Shown one piece after another: positions 32,467-43,566 of a stretch of DNA of 64,000 nt. This DNA is from Adineta steineri (Eukaryota > Rotifera > Eurotatoria > Adinetida > Adinetidae): contig CAJNOI010000100.1 in assembly GCA_905250115.1 (NCBI GenBank), positions 1 to 64,000 of the forward strand, read 5' to 3'. Under the pieces are notes generated by a model. The model did no database searches. It was not told the origin of the DNA and saw only the letters and a program-made list of their open reading frames with translations. A program made the translations under genes and the position numbers. Positions within the stretch are counted from its first letter, which is position 1, and each line of letters begins with the position of its first letter.

Positions 32467-33201
32467 GACTATTTTTTATAGCGCTATCTTTAATTATATT
32501 CAAACTCGAAAACTCAACAAAATTAGGCGACGTGGCTAGTACCAGTGGCTTCAGCACGTTTACATATATAAGGAGGCGTGATTTGCACTAAAATTTAAAA
32601 AGTATTTATTTAGTTAGAAACGAAACAATATGAGGAAAAATGATCGCGGTTTGCACGAGATGATTTTATAGTCATATTTAAAGCTTTTTGATAAAATTTT
32701 AGAAAAGTCTTATTGAGCAGTGAGAAAGATATCAAGATCTTCATTAACGATAATCTTTATTGAGGAGAAAATGACATTAAATATCTTAAAAGACTACTGT
32801 CAATGTATTGCGAAGATGAATTAGAACACGTGTTCTATAAGTGCATTTTTGTTTAATTAAATATTTTAATGACATATTTGTTTTTGACATGAAAGATGAA
32901 CATACATTCTCTTTTTCTTATTTATGTGTAGATAGCCCAAAGAAAAAAACATCATTCGTTTTTCTTTTATAATTACAAGTTACAAATAACTCTAGTGAGA
33001 AATTCGAGTACTCTTTTATTAAATTTTAATTTTATATTCTATATTCAAAACTGATATATCATATTAGTAATTAAAGACTTTTATTATCAATCGTGACTGT
33101 AATTTCTAATATGATGGTTCATAGATAATAAATGACGAGAAAAAGATTCATAATTTTTTTTATATTAAATTTTAGATTTTCCAGCAAAGGAAGAAAATAT
33201 C
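32467..33201. other. Spacer and duplicated receptor promoter region
   Basis: 32467-33030 shows no gene. 33040-33201 repeats the sequence upstream of the truncated copy (TAATTAAAGACTTT, GGTTCATAGATAATAAATGA, TTTTCCAGCAAAGGAAG) and is therefore the likely promoter and 5' UTR of the receptor. Confidence 0.5.
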
Positions 33202-34274
33202 ATGTCAACATCATCAGTATCTGATGGAATTCTTAACTTTGCTACACAATACTCGATTTATACTGGTTATATTACATTTACTTTTGGATTTATTGGTAAT
33301 GTGCTAAATCTTCTCGTTTTTACTCAATTGAAATTATTTCGAAGTAATGGATGTGCCTTCTATATAACTATTGAATCAATTTCCAACTTACTTTATCAGT
33401 TTTTAACAATTAGTTTAACTATTTTAACATCTATATATCAAGATGATGCAACAGGACGGTTTTCCTTTTGGTGTAAATTAAGATACATAGTGGGACAAAC
33501 ATGTGCGCTCACCACTTATTACATGATATGTTTCACTACTATTGATCAATTCTTTTCGACGAATCATCGTTTTAATTTAAGACAAATGTGCACATTGAAA
33601 CTAGGGCGTTATTTTGCATTTATATTGATTTGTTTTGCAATTATTCATGGCGTTGTGGTTGGCTCTTCTTACAATGTTCAACCAACATTGGGATGTATCT
33701 TATCGAATTACGCAGGGATTCAGTATTCAACATATTTCTTTTATCCAATTTTAGTTGGTCTCCTGCCTGTTGCCATTGCATCATCCTTTAGTATCTTAGC
33801 TTATCATAATGTTCGTCGTATAGTTCGACGACAACTACCAATTGTTCGTCGTAAATTAGACAAACAAATAACAGCCATGGTTCTTATGCGTGTAATTGCC
33901 TTCGTTTTTTTAGTATTACCTTTTGTTACTTATCGTATTTATACCATTAATTTTCCTGTATCAAAAGGTATGCCTATGGCATATGCAATTGGTAAATTGA
34001 TTCAAGCAATTCTTACTTCTATCTACATTATCAATTATTTCGTAAATAAATTTTCTTTGTTAATTCATAGTTGTAAGATTTTGCTTTCATTTAGGTCAAC
34101 TTTTATCTTTTTATAATATTCTCACCACGTTTTCGTCGTCAAATAAAACTTGTTTTAGTGAAAAAATGTTGGCAACGATGGAAATATTGGTGTTGTTCCA
34201 TAAATAATCAAATTGAACCTGGCAACATTCCTGAAACACGCAATTCACAAATAGAATCTGAAGAAAATATCTAA
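33202..34274 (+). CDS. Rhodopsin-like 7TM receptor, paralogue A
   Basis: Two exons (33202-34041, 34095-34274; 53-bp GT-AG intron) give 339 aa with seven hydrophobic segments. TM1 carries GFIGNVLNLLVF (the N of GN is the conserved 1.50 position). FWCKL gives the TM3 cysteine. The DRY motif is replaced by DQF (TIDQFFSTNHR). TM6 ends FVFLVLPFVTYRIY. TM7, rebuilt across the intron, reads YIINYFVNFYLFIIFSPRFRRQ in place of NPxxY. A basic loop VRRIVRRQLPIVRRK precedes TM6. It is probably a chemosensory or peptide receptor of a rotifer-expanded family; no ligand can be inferred. It is very close to paralogue B at 36749. Confidence 0.8.
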
Positions 34275-34321
34275 TTGTTCATTAAATAAATAAATTAATT
34301 CTCATATGTCTATTCTTTCTT

Positions 34322-34386
34322 GAGAGTGGGTGTGTGTGTGAATATGAATGCTATATTCACCTAGCACCCACATCCACACCCTCAAG
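34322..34386. repeat. Telomere-like hairpin 9
   Basis: GAGAGTGGGTGTGTGTGTG at the left pairs with CACCCACATCCACACCCTC at the right, then AAG. It lies 47 bp past the receptor A stop. The same hairpin follows receptor B, so it predates the duplication. Confidence 0.75.
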
Positions 34387-35254
34387 ATTCAAATGAAACT
34401 TACTGATCTACATCATTAATAGGTGAAATATCTTTAAATATATTTTTATTAATATTAATTTCAAAAAAATTGTTAATATACTTTTGAACGAGAGTAATTC
34501 ACATTGATATGAAAAATGACTTTTTGTATATCCATTATAAAATCAAGAAGGTAGATCAAAATGAATTCAATCACATAACATTTCATCTTGAGAAAAATTT
34601 CATAAAATATTTTCACATGATGCCGAATCTTAGGATGAAACCAGTCAAAAACTGGTACCGAAACTTGCCAGATTATATAGGAATACAGGCGTCCCATTAA
34701 TTGCATTTGTTCGTATTGAATAGCATAGATCTGACAGGAATCATTTACTGGTACATATGTGATTCGGGATAATGGCTAGCATTCTGTAAACGAAATAATA
34801 TTCAATGGTTGCATTGAAAATTCATGCCGCTGCGTTTTATTAAACTAAATCAAACTGAATGAATAGCATAGTAATTATCAAGTATAAGTAACTACAAATA
34901 GCTGCCATATATCGAGGTAATAATTGCTTCAATATCAAACAACTTCAGTAAGACAAAAAAAGTAGCGTTCATGATTAGTTACACTTTTGCATAATGATAA
35001 AGGGAGAAAAACTGATTTCTTAATGTCAAATTATTTTGTATTAGTTGAGATCACTTTATTCTCTAATGGTAATATCATTATCGACGCATGAAAAAAAATT
35101 ATTGAATTATCATTGATTATTAAAGAACCGAATTTTAATGAATTTCTAATCCGTTAAAAAAAAATTCATTTTAATATGTTTTTTTGTGAAAACTATTTTT
35201 ATGAGAATCTATGATGGATTTTACATTGATCAACACAAAAAAACCTAATAGATT
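34387..35254. other. Intergenic DNA between the duplicated blocks
   Basis: No gene; AT-rich. Confidence 0.5.
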
Positions 35255-36748
35255 ATGCATAGACCATATTCGTACAAGATATTTCACTTCTTTTATAGAG
35301 TACTGATATGCACTTTAAGAGTTTTACATATTATTTCTTTACCAATGCTTGATAAATTAAAGTCAGTTACTTTTCTATTGAACTATTACAAGAGATGTGA
35401 AAAAAAGTCGATATTTATAAAAACAGTTTTCTATTCCATCAATTCTTTTCAAGCTACATTTGTTTTATTTAGAAACATGTGTTTACCATGTACTGATTGT
35501 AAGATATACTTTGTATAAAACTTGAAAATTTTGAATGTGTTTCCGTAACAAAAAGACGAAGATTTTTATTACTATGTTGAATAGTTTGTTTTCTTTTTCA
35601 GTTATTTTATATAGATATATGAATCAAGATAATAAATAACAAATAATATAACTTCAGTACAAAATTCATTTACTAATTGAATAATATCCTCGATATATTA
35701 GTTCTCAGATATTTGTAAAAACCTCAACAATTTGATTTTCAAAGGAAAAAATACTTTCTATTTATTGAAACTTCTAAAATCAAACAATTTTCTAAGCATT
35801 AGATAATGAACATCTCTTGCAAATCTTTTTTTCTCGAACAAGATAAAAGAAAGTAATATTGTCCCAATGTCCCGAACATTACAAAATAAACATCTAGTGC
35901 AAATCTTTTTTTCTTAACCTAGATAAAAAAAGATTGAAGCCTTTCAAATAACATACTCAAGCAAATAATCTGATATTCTAAAAAAACAGAAAAAAATTGT
36001 TCATGTAAATTATTTTATCACAACATTCACGACACGATGGAGAATTTCTATCTGAACTAAATGCTAAACTGGCATGCGACATATACAAATCTTTTTTTAA
36101 ATTTTTTTAAGTACATTTTAAAACCTTTTTAATGTACACCCCCATACGAGATATGATCGTAGAGAATTTATTGAGAGGTACTAGGAATGATTCTTGTATA
36201 TATATTGCGCTATTGTAGGATTAAATCGAGTTCAAAGAGAAAAAACCTTTTAAAATCTTTGTAAAAATATTGGTAAGGTCTTTGAATATCTTGAAAAACA
36301 ATAAATAATAGTGCTGGAGGAATTTTCATTTAATCTGTCTGCGATCGGCACAAATCCAGTCAATTTCCGACGGTACGAGATTGGAACCTTACTATATCAG
36401 ATGCTTGTCTATGATTGGATTTTTCTGACGTTATCCGACCCGAAATCCGTTAGTTAGGAATCCGCTAAAACTTCATTTGGCACCGGTAGGTTTTTACCGA
36501 GAATCCGACATTGGATTCGATAGTTTCCCGTAGGATTTATAGGTCGGATTAAATGACATAATAGATACAAAACTTTTTCTATGAAAAAAGAAGCATTGTC
36601 GTACTAGTAATGAAAGACTTTTATTATCAATCGTGACAGTAATTTCTGCTAAAATGCCTCATATTTTTTTTTATCTTAAATTCTAGATTTTCCAGCAAAA
36701 GAAGAAAAACACAAACAATAAATTATATATCATTTTGAATAAAGTAAC

Positions 36749-37822
36749 ATGTCATCGTCGTCCGTGTCGGATGGAATTCTCAACTTTGCTACACAATACT
36801 CGCTTTATACTGGTTGTGTTATATTTAGTTTTGGAGTTATTGGTAATGTGTTGAATCTTCTCGTTTTTACTCAATTGAAACAATTTCGAACTAATCGATG
36901 TGCCTTCTATATAACTATTGAATCAATTTCCAATTTATTTTATCAGTTTTTAACTATTAGTTTAACTATTTTAACATCTATATCTGGAGATGATGCAACA
37001 GGACGTTTTTTCATCTGGTGTAAATTCAAGAATATATTAGCACAAATATGTGGGCTTACTACTCTTTATATAATATGTTTTTCTGCTGTTGATCAATTCT
37101 TTTCAACAAATCATCGTTTCAGGTTGAGACAAATGTGTACATTGAAATTAGGTCGTTACTTTGCGTTTATATTCATTTGTTTTGTGATCATTCATAGTAT
37201 TGCACTTGGCTCCTCTTACAATGTTCAACCAATATTAGGATGTGTCTTAACGAATTATATAGCGGTTCAGTATTCAACATATTTCTTTTATCCAATTTTA
37301 GTTGGTCTCTTGCCTGTTGTCATTGCATCATCATTTAGTATGTTAGCTTATCGTAATGTTCGTCGTATAGTTCGACGACAATTACCAATTGTTCGTCGCA
37401 AATTAGACAAACAAATAACAGCCATGGTTCTTATGCGTGTAATTGCCTTCGTTTTTTTAATATTACCTTTTATTACTTATCGTATTTATACCATTAGTTT
37501 TCCTATACCACGAAGTATGCCTATGGCATATGCGATTGGTAAATTGATTCAAGCAATTCTTACTTCTATCTACATTATAAATTATGTGGTAAAAATTACT
37601 TTCTTTGTTAATTCATAGTTGTAAGATTTTGCTTTCATTTAGGTCAACTTTTATCTTTTTTTAATATTCTCGCCACGTTTTCGTCGTCAAGTAAAACTTG
37701 TTTTAGTAAAAAAATGTTGGCAACGATGGAAATATTGGTGTTGCTCTATAAATAATCAAATTGAACCTGATAACATTCCTGAAACACGCAATTCACAAAT
37801 AGAATCTGAAGAAAATATCTAA
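36749..37822 (+). CDS. Rhodopsin-like 7TM receptor, paralogue B
   Basis: Two exons (36749-37588, 37643-37822; 54-bp GT-AG intron) give 339 aa, collinear with paralogue A. Differences cluster in the extracellular loops and TM2-TM4 (for example ISGDDATGRFFIWCKFKNILAQ). The third intracellular loop VRRIVRRQLPIVRRK, TM6-TM7 and the C-terminal tail QIEPDNIPETRNSQIESEE are nearly unchanged. That pattern fits receptors keeping one G-protein interface while varying ligand contacts (inference). The DRY position is DQF here too (AVDQFFSTNHR). Both copies appear intact. Confidence 0.8.
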
Positions 37823-37866
37823 TTGTTCATTAAATAAATGAATTAATTCTCATGTTTTTTCTTTCC

Positions 37867-37921
37867 TGAGAGTGGGTGTGTGTGTGAATATGAATGCTGT
37901 AATTCACCTAGCACCCACACG
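37867..37921. repeat. Telomere-like hairpin 10
   Basis: GAGAGTGGGTGTGTGTGTG with CACCTAGCACCCACACGC, 45 bp past the receptor B stop; duplicate of hairpin 9, with its right arm shortened. Confidence 0.7.
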
Positions 37922-39439
37922 CATATTTCATATATTCCTTATGTATTCCATATAATATAACCAATAAAGACGAATTAATACTAGAGAAAATTTTCTTTCG
38001 TCTGTCAGAAGATGACAATACCAGACGGTATGAATCTGGGTAGATATAGTGAACAAAGATACCTTCGCCTACACACAGATCCCCTCAAAGTGGCCGAGAA
38101 TGGGTAATAACTCCACTCATCTGATGGTCAGATATCAGAAGGTTTGATTTCTTTTCGCGGTAAGATGTTATTAGTTTCATGATATACGATAACGGAAGAA
38201 TAAAACAAAATAGTAAAAACATGCGTGTCAATCGTGTCATTACCACCTGACCAGATAATGATTTTCTGTGTCTTTGTTTCTTTCCATTCTTTTGTAAGCA
38301 TCCAAAAAAATATTATAAAAAATTACAGAAGAAAAGATGCAACACATATTGTAAATTGTTCACAAATTTCGAAGTTGTTTACTCTTTTGCAACTATTAAT
38401 TATTCTATATTGTCAATAGTTGTCCTAATTCATATTTTTATTTTCTCGTAAATCATTTCTATAAATAATCTGAATAAATTTTTCGAGAATGTTATGGATG
38501 ACAGTGTAGATTGGAAAAGTGATGAATATATTATCTACACTCACATTTCAACATATATTTTTCTCATACTGAAAACAATTTTATTAGACCTCTCAATCAA
38601 ATATTTAATATATTGTATAAATAAATAAATCCTATCAATTTCATATAATTTGTCTTTGTTTTCTTATGAAAATAGATAAACGAAAAATCTTTGAAGCAAG
38701 TTTGCATTTCGGTGATATATAATAATTACACAAGCGAAAATAAATATCTTGTCATATATTATAAAAGAAAAGAGATAGGGCGAAAGCATCACATGATTTG
38801 ACATTAAGCGAGAAGTAAATAAAGCGAGTATATTAAATAATAGAATATTGCAAACAAATGTCCTAAAAGAAGTGTGGTAGAGCGAGAGGTAAAGTAAAGG
38901 CAAATATATTGAAGTATCTTAAATAAAAGAAAATTAAGAGACAGATATTAATATACAGCTTCATCATATGACAAAAGAGGGGGGAGGGGGTAAAACGGAG
39001 AGAAATTTGGCATATCAAAAGTATCAAACCATGATAGGATACATCGAATAAATTGAAGGATATCTATGGAAGATTTCAAGAATTCCCATCATTCTCACTG
39101 TATTTTAATTCCCGATTATGAAATCTAAATGACCTATATGCGGCTTTACAAAGTTGGATGCTTGTGTTGTTTGCATAAATTAGTGATACCCTTTCGCATA
39201 TGAAGCAGTTTTTTTCCTATCATTGTGTGAAATATATCGAGATGTTTTGTCATGTAAAACACATTATTTTTTTCTACGGTTCCTCTTTGGTGAAAAAGTC
39301 ATAGAACAAACCACTAGACATTCTGCATGTGTTCTATTTAATTACATGCGTCAGATACAGTAAAATTATTTTATGTGTAATGACGTTCGTACTATTTGTT
39401 GTCGTAGTAGAAAGAATAATTGTTTTTTTTCCCGAAAGG
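37922..39439. other. Intergenic DNA
   Basis: No gene supported. A purine-rich AGAGGGGGGAGGGGG run lies at about 38976-38992. Confidence 0.5.
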
Positions 39440-39448
39440 TATATAAAG
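39440..39448 (+). promoter_or_regulatory. TATA-box candidate
   Basis: TATATAAAG about 60 bases before the ATG of the small basic protein. Spacing fits a core promoter with a short 5' UTR. Confidence 0.45.
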
Positions 39449-39508
39449 AAATGAAAAAATCATTACTTTACCCATTGAGTTTCAAACATTTATTCAATTA
39501 TTGTGAAA

Positions 39509-39781
39509 ATGAGTCTCTTTTGCGATGATGGTTGTTATCCAGTGGCACATCACTATTCAACAAAACGACGATCAAGTCGAGCAGATGGATCATCATTTGA
39601 AGTAGCTTCTACTGAAGCTAGAAGTGTTAAAGACAAATACTCCTTGAAAGTTCCAACACCTTTTGGTACTGTGAAATTCAATGAAAGTCATGCACGACAT
39701 GCAGCCAAAGGTTCACGTGCAAAAGCAAGCCGATTTTCAGCCGCGTCAAATAGTATTTCTCATGGAGCCTCCTTCTTCTAA
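39509..39781 (+). CDS. Small basic protein of unknown function
   Basis: ATG 39509 opens 90 aa with no intron. The N-terminus is short and Cys-containing (MSLFCDDGCYPVAHH). The rest is Ser/Ala/Arg/Lys-rich (STKRRSSRADGSS, HARHAAKGSRAKASRFSAAS), predicted disordered apart from a possible strand pair SLKVPTPFGTVKFNE. No signal peptide or membrane segment. The TATA box upstream, compact gene and biased composition suggest an expressed, perhaps nucleic-acid-associated protein, but I recognise no family. The polyadenylation signal AATAAA lies near 39915. Confidence 0.5.
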   Translation: MSLFCDDGCYPVAHHYSTKRRSSRADGSSFEVASTEARSVKDKYSLKVPTPFGTVKFNESHARHAAKGSRAKASRFSAASNSISHGASFF

Positions 39782-40194
39782 TTTCAAATACTTTTCATCG
39801 AAACATTATTCGTATAGTATTTTTTGTCTCTTTCTTTTAATTATTAATATATTTCCTAGCAGCTTCTTTCTCAGTATTGAATAGTTGTCTTTTGTAAGGA
39901 GTTATTTGATTGAATAAATTTTCAAAAAACAAATCTTGTGAATTATTTCAAATAAAAATAATTGTAAAAAAGTACAATACTGGTCCAGATATACAAACAA
40001 AAAATTTGTGCGCATTGCTCTTGAACGAGAGAATGCCAAGCGATTATTATTAGACAAAAAAACATTCGCACGATTGTTTATTCGAGAATATAAAAATTAA
40101 CTTATCTTCAAATTTCATAAAAAATTCGATCCATCAAAAGCAATTCTTATACTTCTTCACACTTTTGTTACTACCAATGATCTATTTGAACCAC
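39782..40194. other. Intergenic DNA
   Basis: Non-coding. A piece at 40018-40150 (RIALERENAKRLLLDKKTF) is protein-like but isolated. Confidence 0.4.
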
Positions 40195-40252
40195 TGTGGG
40201 TGTGGGTGTGAGAGAAAAAGAAACACTCAAACCCTCACTCACACCCACACCC
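40195..40252. repeat. Telomere-like hairpin 11
   Basis: GTGGGTGTGGGTGTGAG pairs with CTCACACCCACACCC across a loop of only about 25 bases. One of the most perfect members. Confidence 0.85.
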
Positions 40253-40494
40253 TTCATTTTGGTGGCCACTCTCACCGTGATATCCTCTCAAATACATGAT
40301 CTATTCTTGAACACTATCAAATCGAGACTGTATAAGTATAGATTCTCGTTGATATGAACTAATTTATTCAACAAGCTCAGATGCTCGTTTCAAATTAGGG
40401 AGATGTTTTGGCAACTTTGCTTGATAAATGTTAAGTGCAGTTTGCGCATACTGAAATGCTATTTGTTTATCATCAGTATCTGCGTATATCATCT

Positions 40495-40540
40495 CGAGGG
40501 TGTGGAGTGTGGATGAAGGGAAAGAGATGATCCACACTGA
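40495..40540. repeat. Telomere-like hairpin 12
   Basis: CGAGGGTGTGGAGTGTGGAT with ATCCACACT at the right. The G-rich arm is longer than its partner. Confidence 0.5.
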
Positions 40541-40719
40541 TAAGATTTATCTTTTCTGAATTACTCGTATGATGATCATGATTTTTTTCTTCTTATTCTT
40601 ATTTTACAAAAGAAAAGGTGGTTTCTTCTATTAGTTGAAAATTTCCAATATAGCCACAGATAAACCATGATGCACACTGCAACGCAATGAACCATCTGTA
40701 TGTGTTCCCAACAATATGT

Positions 40720-40796
40720 CTTGAGGGTGAGGCTGATGATAGAAATTAGATTGACGATGAGAGAATAACGCACCTTCATCCACACCCACTCTTAAG
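40720..40796. repeat. Telomere-like hairpin 13
   Basis: CTTGAGGGTGAGG at the left, CCACACCCACTCTTAAG at the right. CTTGAG/CTTAAG boundaries are visible on both sides. Confidence 0.6.
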
Positions 40797-41027
40797 ACGT
40801 GAAAGAAAACTTGAAAAGATAAAACTTCTTTCTTCGAAATATCGTAAGTGAGTCAAGATAAATATTTGTTTTTGCGATTACAATAAGACAATAAATATTA
40901 AGTGTGCATTTTAAATCAATCTGTCTATTCACAAATACTGCAGTGTGCATCTCTTATTCTAAAATACGAAAAATAAGAATACATCTGTTAAATCGAATCG
41001 TCTATAATTGCTGATTTGAACAACAAT

Positions 41028-41567
41028 ATGTTCCTAAAACTTTTCGTTTTTTGCTGTGTCTTTCTCTATGTTATCGGCGCATCATCACTATCATTGAACG
41101 ATGATGGCATCCAAGTGGCCAAACAAATATGGGATGGGAACACAAATCATACAGACATTGTTCTGAAGAATGACTTCGAGCCGCTTCAATTTCGCTTTAA
41201 CCCATTATCACACATAAATGGCTGGTGGTGTGTGAAAATGAACGAACCTAGTACGTCTGGCTGGTTAGACAATTATCTCTGTACTAATAAGGACATTGGA
41301 CTAGAATGGAGCATGCGCCGCGAAGACTGCCCTACGGCTAACGATAACAGTATTACTCCTAGGAAATGTGTTTGGTTACCTGAACCACATGATCCAAGGC
41401 CAAGTGTTTGGGCAGACAATGCGTTATGCCTACCACTTCACTCGAAAATTGAATTGATATGGTCATGGTGTGGTCCAATTCCCAATATATCATGTGTACA
41501 CTTGTACGATGCTGAAGCACCGGCCATTTTTAATGATAATTTCATTTGTTGGAAAGAAAATCAATGA
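41028..41567 (+). CDS. Secreted protein with three Cys-x-Trp-DN repeats
   Basis: ATG 41028 opens 179 aa. Residues 1-18 form a signal peptide (LFVFCCVFLYVIGASS). The mature part holds three units of one motif: CVKMNEP..GWLDNYLC, CVWLPEP..VWADNALC and CVHLYDAEAP..FNDNFIC. The consensus is C-V-x2-x-E-P/A-x(5-12)-[WF]-x-DN-x-[LI]-C, and each unit probably closes a disulfide. A fourth related block may be WSWCGPI. I do not recognise the family. Tandem Cys-bounded repeats behind a signal peptide suggest an extracellular binding or structural protein. It has no intron. It sits among five telomere-like hairpins within 1.8 kb. Confidence 0.6.
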   Translation: MFLKLFVFCCVFLYVIGASSLSLNDDGIQVAKQIWDGNTNHTDIVLKNDFEPLQFRFNPLSHINGWWCVKMNEPSTSGWLDNYLCTNKDIGLEWSMRREDCPTANDNSITPRKCVWLPEPHDPRPSVWADNALCLPLHSKIELIWSWCGPIPNISCVHLYDAEAPAIFNDNFICWKENQ

Positions 41568-41917
41568 CACATTTGATTTGATTTTGAAGATATCCGAATG
41601 ACTTTTTAATATTTCGTATTTATATAATCCAGATTTTAAAAACATTTCGAAAATTTGGGTGTAGTATGAACCATGAACATCCACACTTTTTTTTGCAAAA
41701 TAAATATTCTCTTTTTTATTTGATAATATTATTGATCTGATGTATCTATTTTTGTTGTGAATGATATATTTACGATCGGTCATAGTTTAGATTTTCCTCT
41801 GGCATAAGTGGGACTGAAGATGTACGTGTTCTGTTAAGTCAAACTTAAAATCACTTATAATCACGCATACGCTGAACCCTAACTCAAGTTCGGGTTTTGG
41901 ATCGAACAGTTCAGACT

Positions 41918-41997
41918 CTTGAGGGTGTGGGTAAAGAATAGATCAACACTAACATCCACATCAACATCTTCACACTCACACCCACACCTACACCCTG
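41918..41997. repeat. Telomere-like hairpin 14 with a C-rich extension
   Basis: CTTGAGGGTGTGGGTA at the left. The right side is CTCACACCCACACCTACACCC, followed to about 42050 by more CACACCCACCCC-type sequence. The extended C-rich side looks like a partly decayed telomeric tract. Confidence 0.7.
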
Positions 41998-42050
41998 CTA
42001 TGCTCATATCTTACTCACACCCACCCCACCTACATCCACACTCACCTACT

Positions 42051-42861
42051 CAAAATAGATGATCATGATTTTGAAACAGTGTTATATGACTAGTTCGAAT
42101 GTCATGAATAGAAACTTTATCAATGAAATTTGTATTGGCTCTAATTGGTGAAAAGCGAAAAGCTTCATTTCGTACTAATATATAATAAAAACGTAAATGG
42201 AATTAGCAGCGGATCCACTTTTACTTCTTGATTATTCTACATCAAATGATATCACTTGAGAAGAGATCATCGACCAGAAATAGGCAGTTTCACCCAAAAT
42301 AAGAAACGAATACTTGGGCAGGTTCTGTTGTGCACAGGTGTCAGTATGGGTTCGATATAAATACAACATTCACATCTGCATAATAATCATAGATCAACTT
42401 TTACAAATTTCTTCTTTCAGTTACATAATTACTACAACATATAATACGAAGTTATTATTTATTGCAGTATAAGAAATAGATTTGTACAAAATACATCATA
42501 TTTACTGAGTCTCTATTCTCCGTGAAATCATTCGTGTGTATAATTGGCTGAGTCGTTTGAAAAGTAACGATGAAAATTGGATAGCTTAGAACCCACAAAC
42601 AAAATACTTGTAAAATCAGTGCTCAGAAGTAAATGAAAACAAAGATAAATAATAACAGAGAGAATATAGGTAACAGTTAGTACCGTTACACTCATACAAG
42701 AGTTTTATGGAGTATTATTTCTATTACATAGGGATTTGTGAAAACATATACTAGATTGACAATAACAAGTAAAAATGATCTATCTTAAATATCGACTAGC
42801 TTTTTATTTATTAACAAAAAAAAATAGATTATTGTACTTTATTTTAATAATATAAATTTTC
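42051..42861. other. Intergenic DNA
   Basis: No gene visible; AT-rich flank of the LicD-like gene. Confidence 0.5.
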
Positions 42862-43566
42862 TTATTCATCAATAAGATTAGTTAAAAATGTAAGTGATTC
42901 AAAATATCCGTATTTCCTTGGCGTCATCCAGGTAGGTCCATACTGTACTGTTAAAAATTGTTTTGAAGCTACCTGAAATTGTTGTCCATACATTTCGAAA
43001 GTATCTAATTTAAAATCTGGAAATGACCAACGACATTTATGGTAGCGCTTTGTATTACACGGTCCATTGTATGAAGCTGTCCACCATGCAAATGTTTCAT
43101 TATTAGCTGGATCACCATGATAAAAAACAAAAATACCAAAATGTAGTTTAGAACGAGGACATTCAAGTGTCCAACCTTGTCCATGCGTCATATTACCATA
43201 TGCAGAACGTAATTTAAAACCATGTCTACGAACAGTCGATATAAACTCCGTATGACTTATATTCATTTTTTCAAAATCATCAATAAATATTCCAATATCG
43301 ATATCATCGGAAATAAAATTATTTGATCGATAATACATAAGAGCTGTTCCAAAAGCAAGAAACCATGGTAACGATAAATTAACAAATACATGTTGTGCAT
43401 CAAGTAAACATTTAGTAAATTTATCCATAGGTGGATTCGAACGAATTAATAATCGTATTATATTAGTATCATAAAACATCAAAGTATTTTTGAAAAAAGA
43501 CATTCCATAAATTAATGATATTCCTAATGATATAATAAATACGAGAAGAATTCGAGTTTTGTGCAT
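42862..43566 (-). CDS. LicD/fukutin-like nucleotidyltransferase-fold protein
   Basis: A single exon encodes 234 aa. Residues 5-22 form an N-terminal signal anchor, so it is a type II Golgi-like membrane protein. WFLAFGTALMYYR (68-80) and ISDDIDIGIF (85-94) are the signature of the LicD/fukutin family. The Asp cluster (DDID, 87-90) binds metal and nucleotide-sugar or CDP-alcohol. Family members transfer phosphocholine or ribitol phosphate to glycans (family knowledge). The C-terminal part keeps FKLDTFEMYGQQFQVA and YGPTWMTPRKYGY, seen in fukutin-related proteins. Length fits a compact member. No neighbour hints at the acceptor glycan. Confidence 0.75.
   Translation of the reverse strand: MHKTRILLVFIISLGISLIYGMSFFKNTLMFYDTNIIRLLIRSNPPMDKFTKCLLDAQHVFVNLSLPWFLAFGTALMYYRSNNFISDDIDIGIFIDDFEKMNISHTEFISTVRRHGFKLRSAYGNMTHGQGWTLECPRSKLHFGIFVFYHGDPANNETFAWWTASYNGPCNTKRYHKCRWSFPDFKLDTFEMYGQQFQVASKQFLTVQYGPTWMTPRKYGYFESLTFLTNLIDE

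Larger units (their letters stand above)
31018..34386 (+). repeat. Duplicated block A (7TM receptor unit)
   Basis: This block aligns by eye with 35255-37921. Shared stretches include TTTTACATATTATTTCTTTAC (31109 and 35323), TGCGACATATA (31800 and 36074), CCGTAGGATTTA (32122 and 36526), and the whole receptor gene with its downstream hairpin. Block A additionally contains a repeat of its own promoter region (32190-32372 and 33040-33202) around a truncated receptor start. Long frames at 31021 and 35255 are similar in both copies but lack domains and are not called as genes. Confidence 0.75.
35255..37921 (+). repeat. Duplicated block B (7TM receptor unit)
   Basis: Second copy of the unit described at 31018-34386, in the same orientation, without the truncated receptor and its hairpin. 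The coding parts are closer to each other than the flanks. The noncoding copies have diverged with many small indels. Confidence 0.75.
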
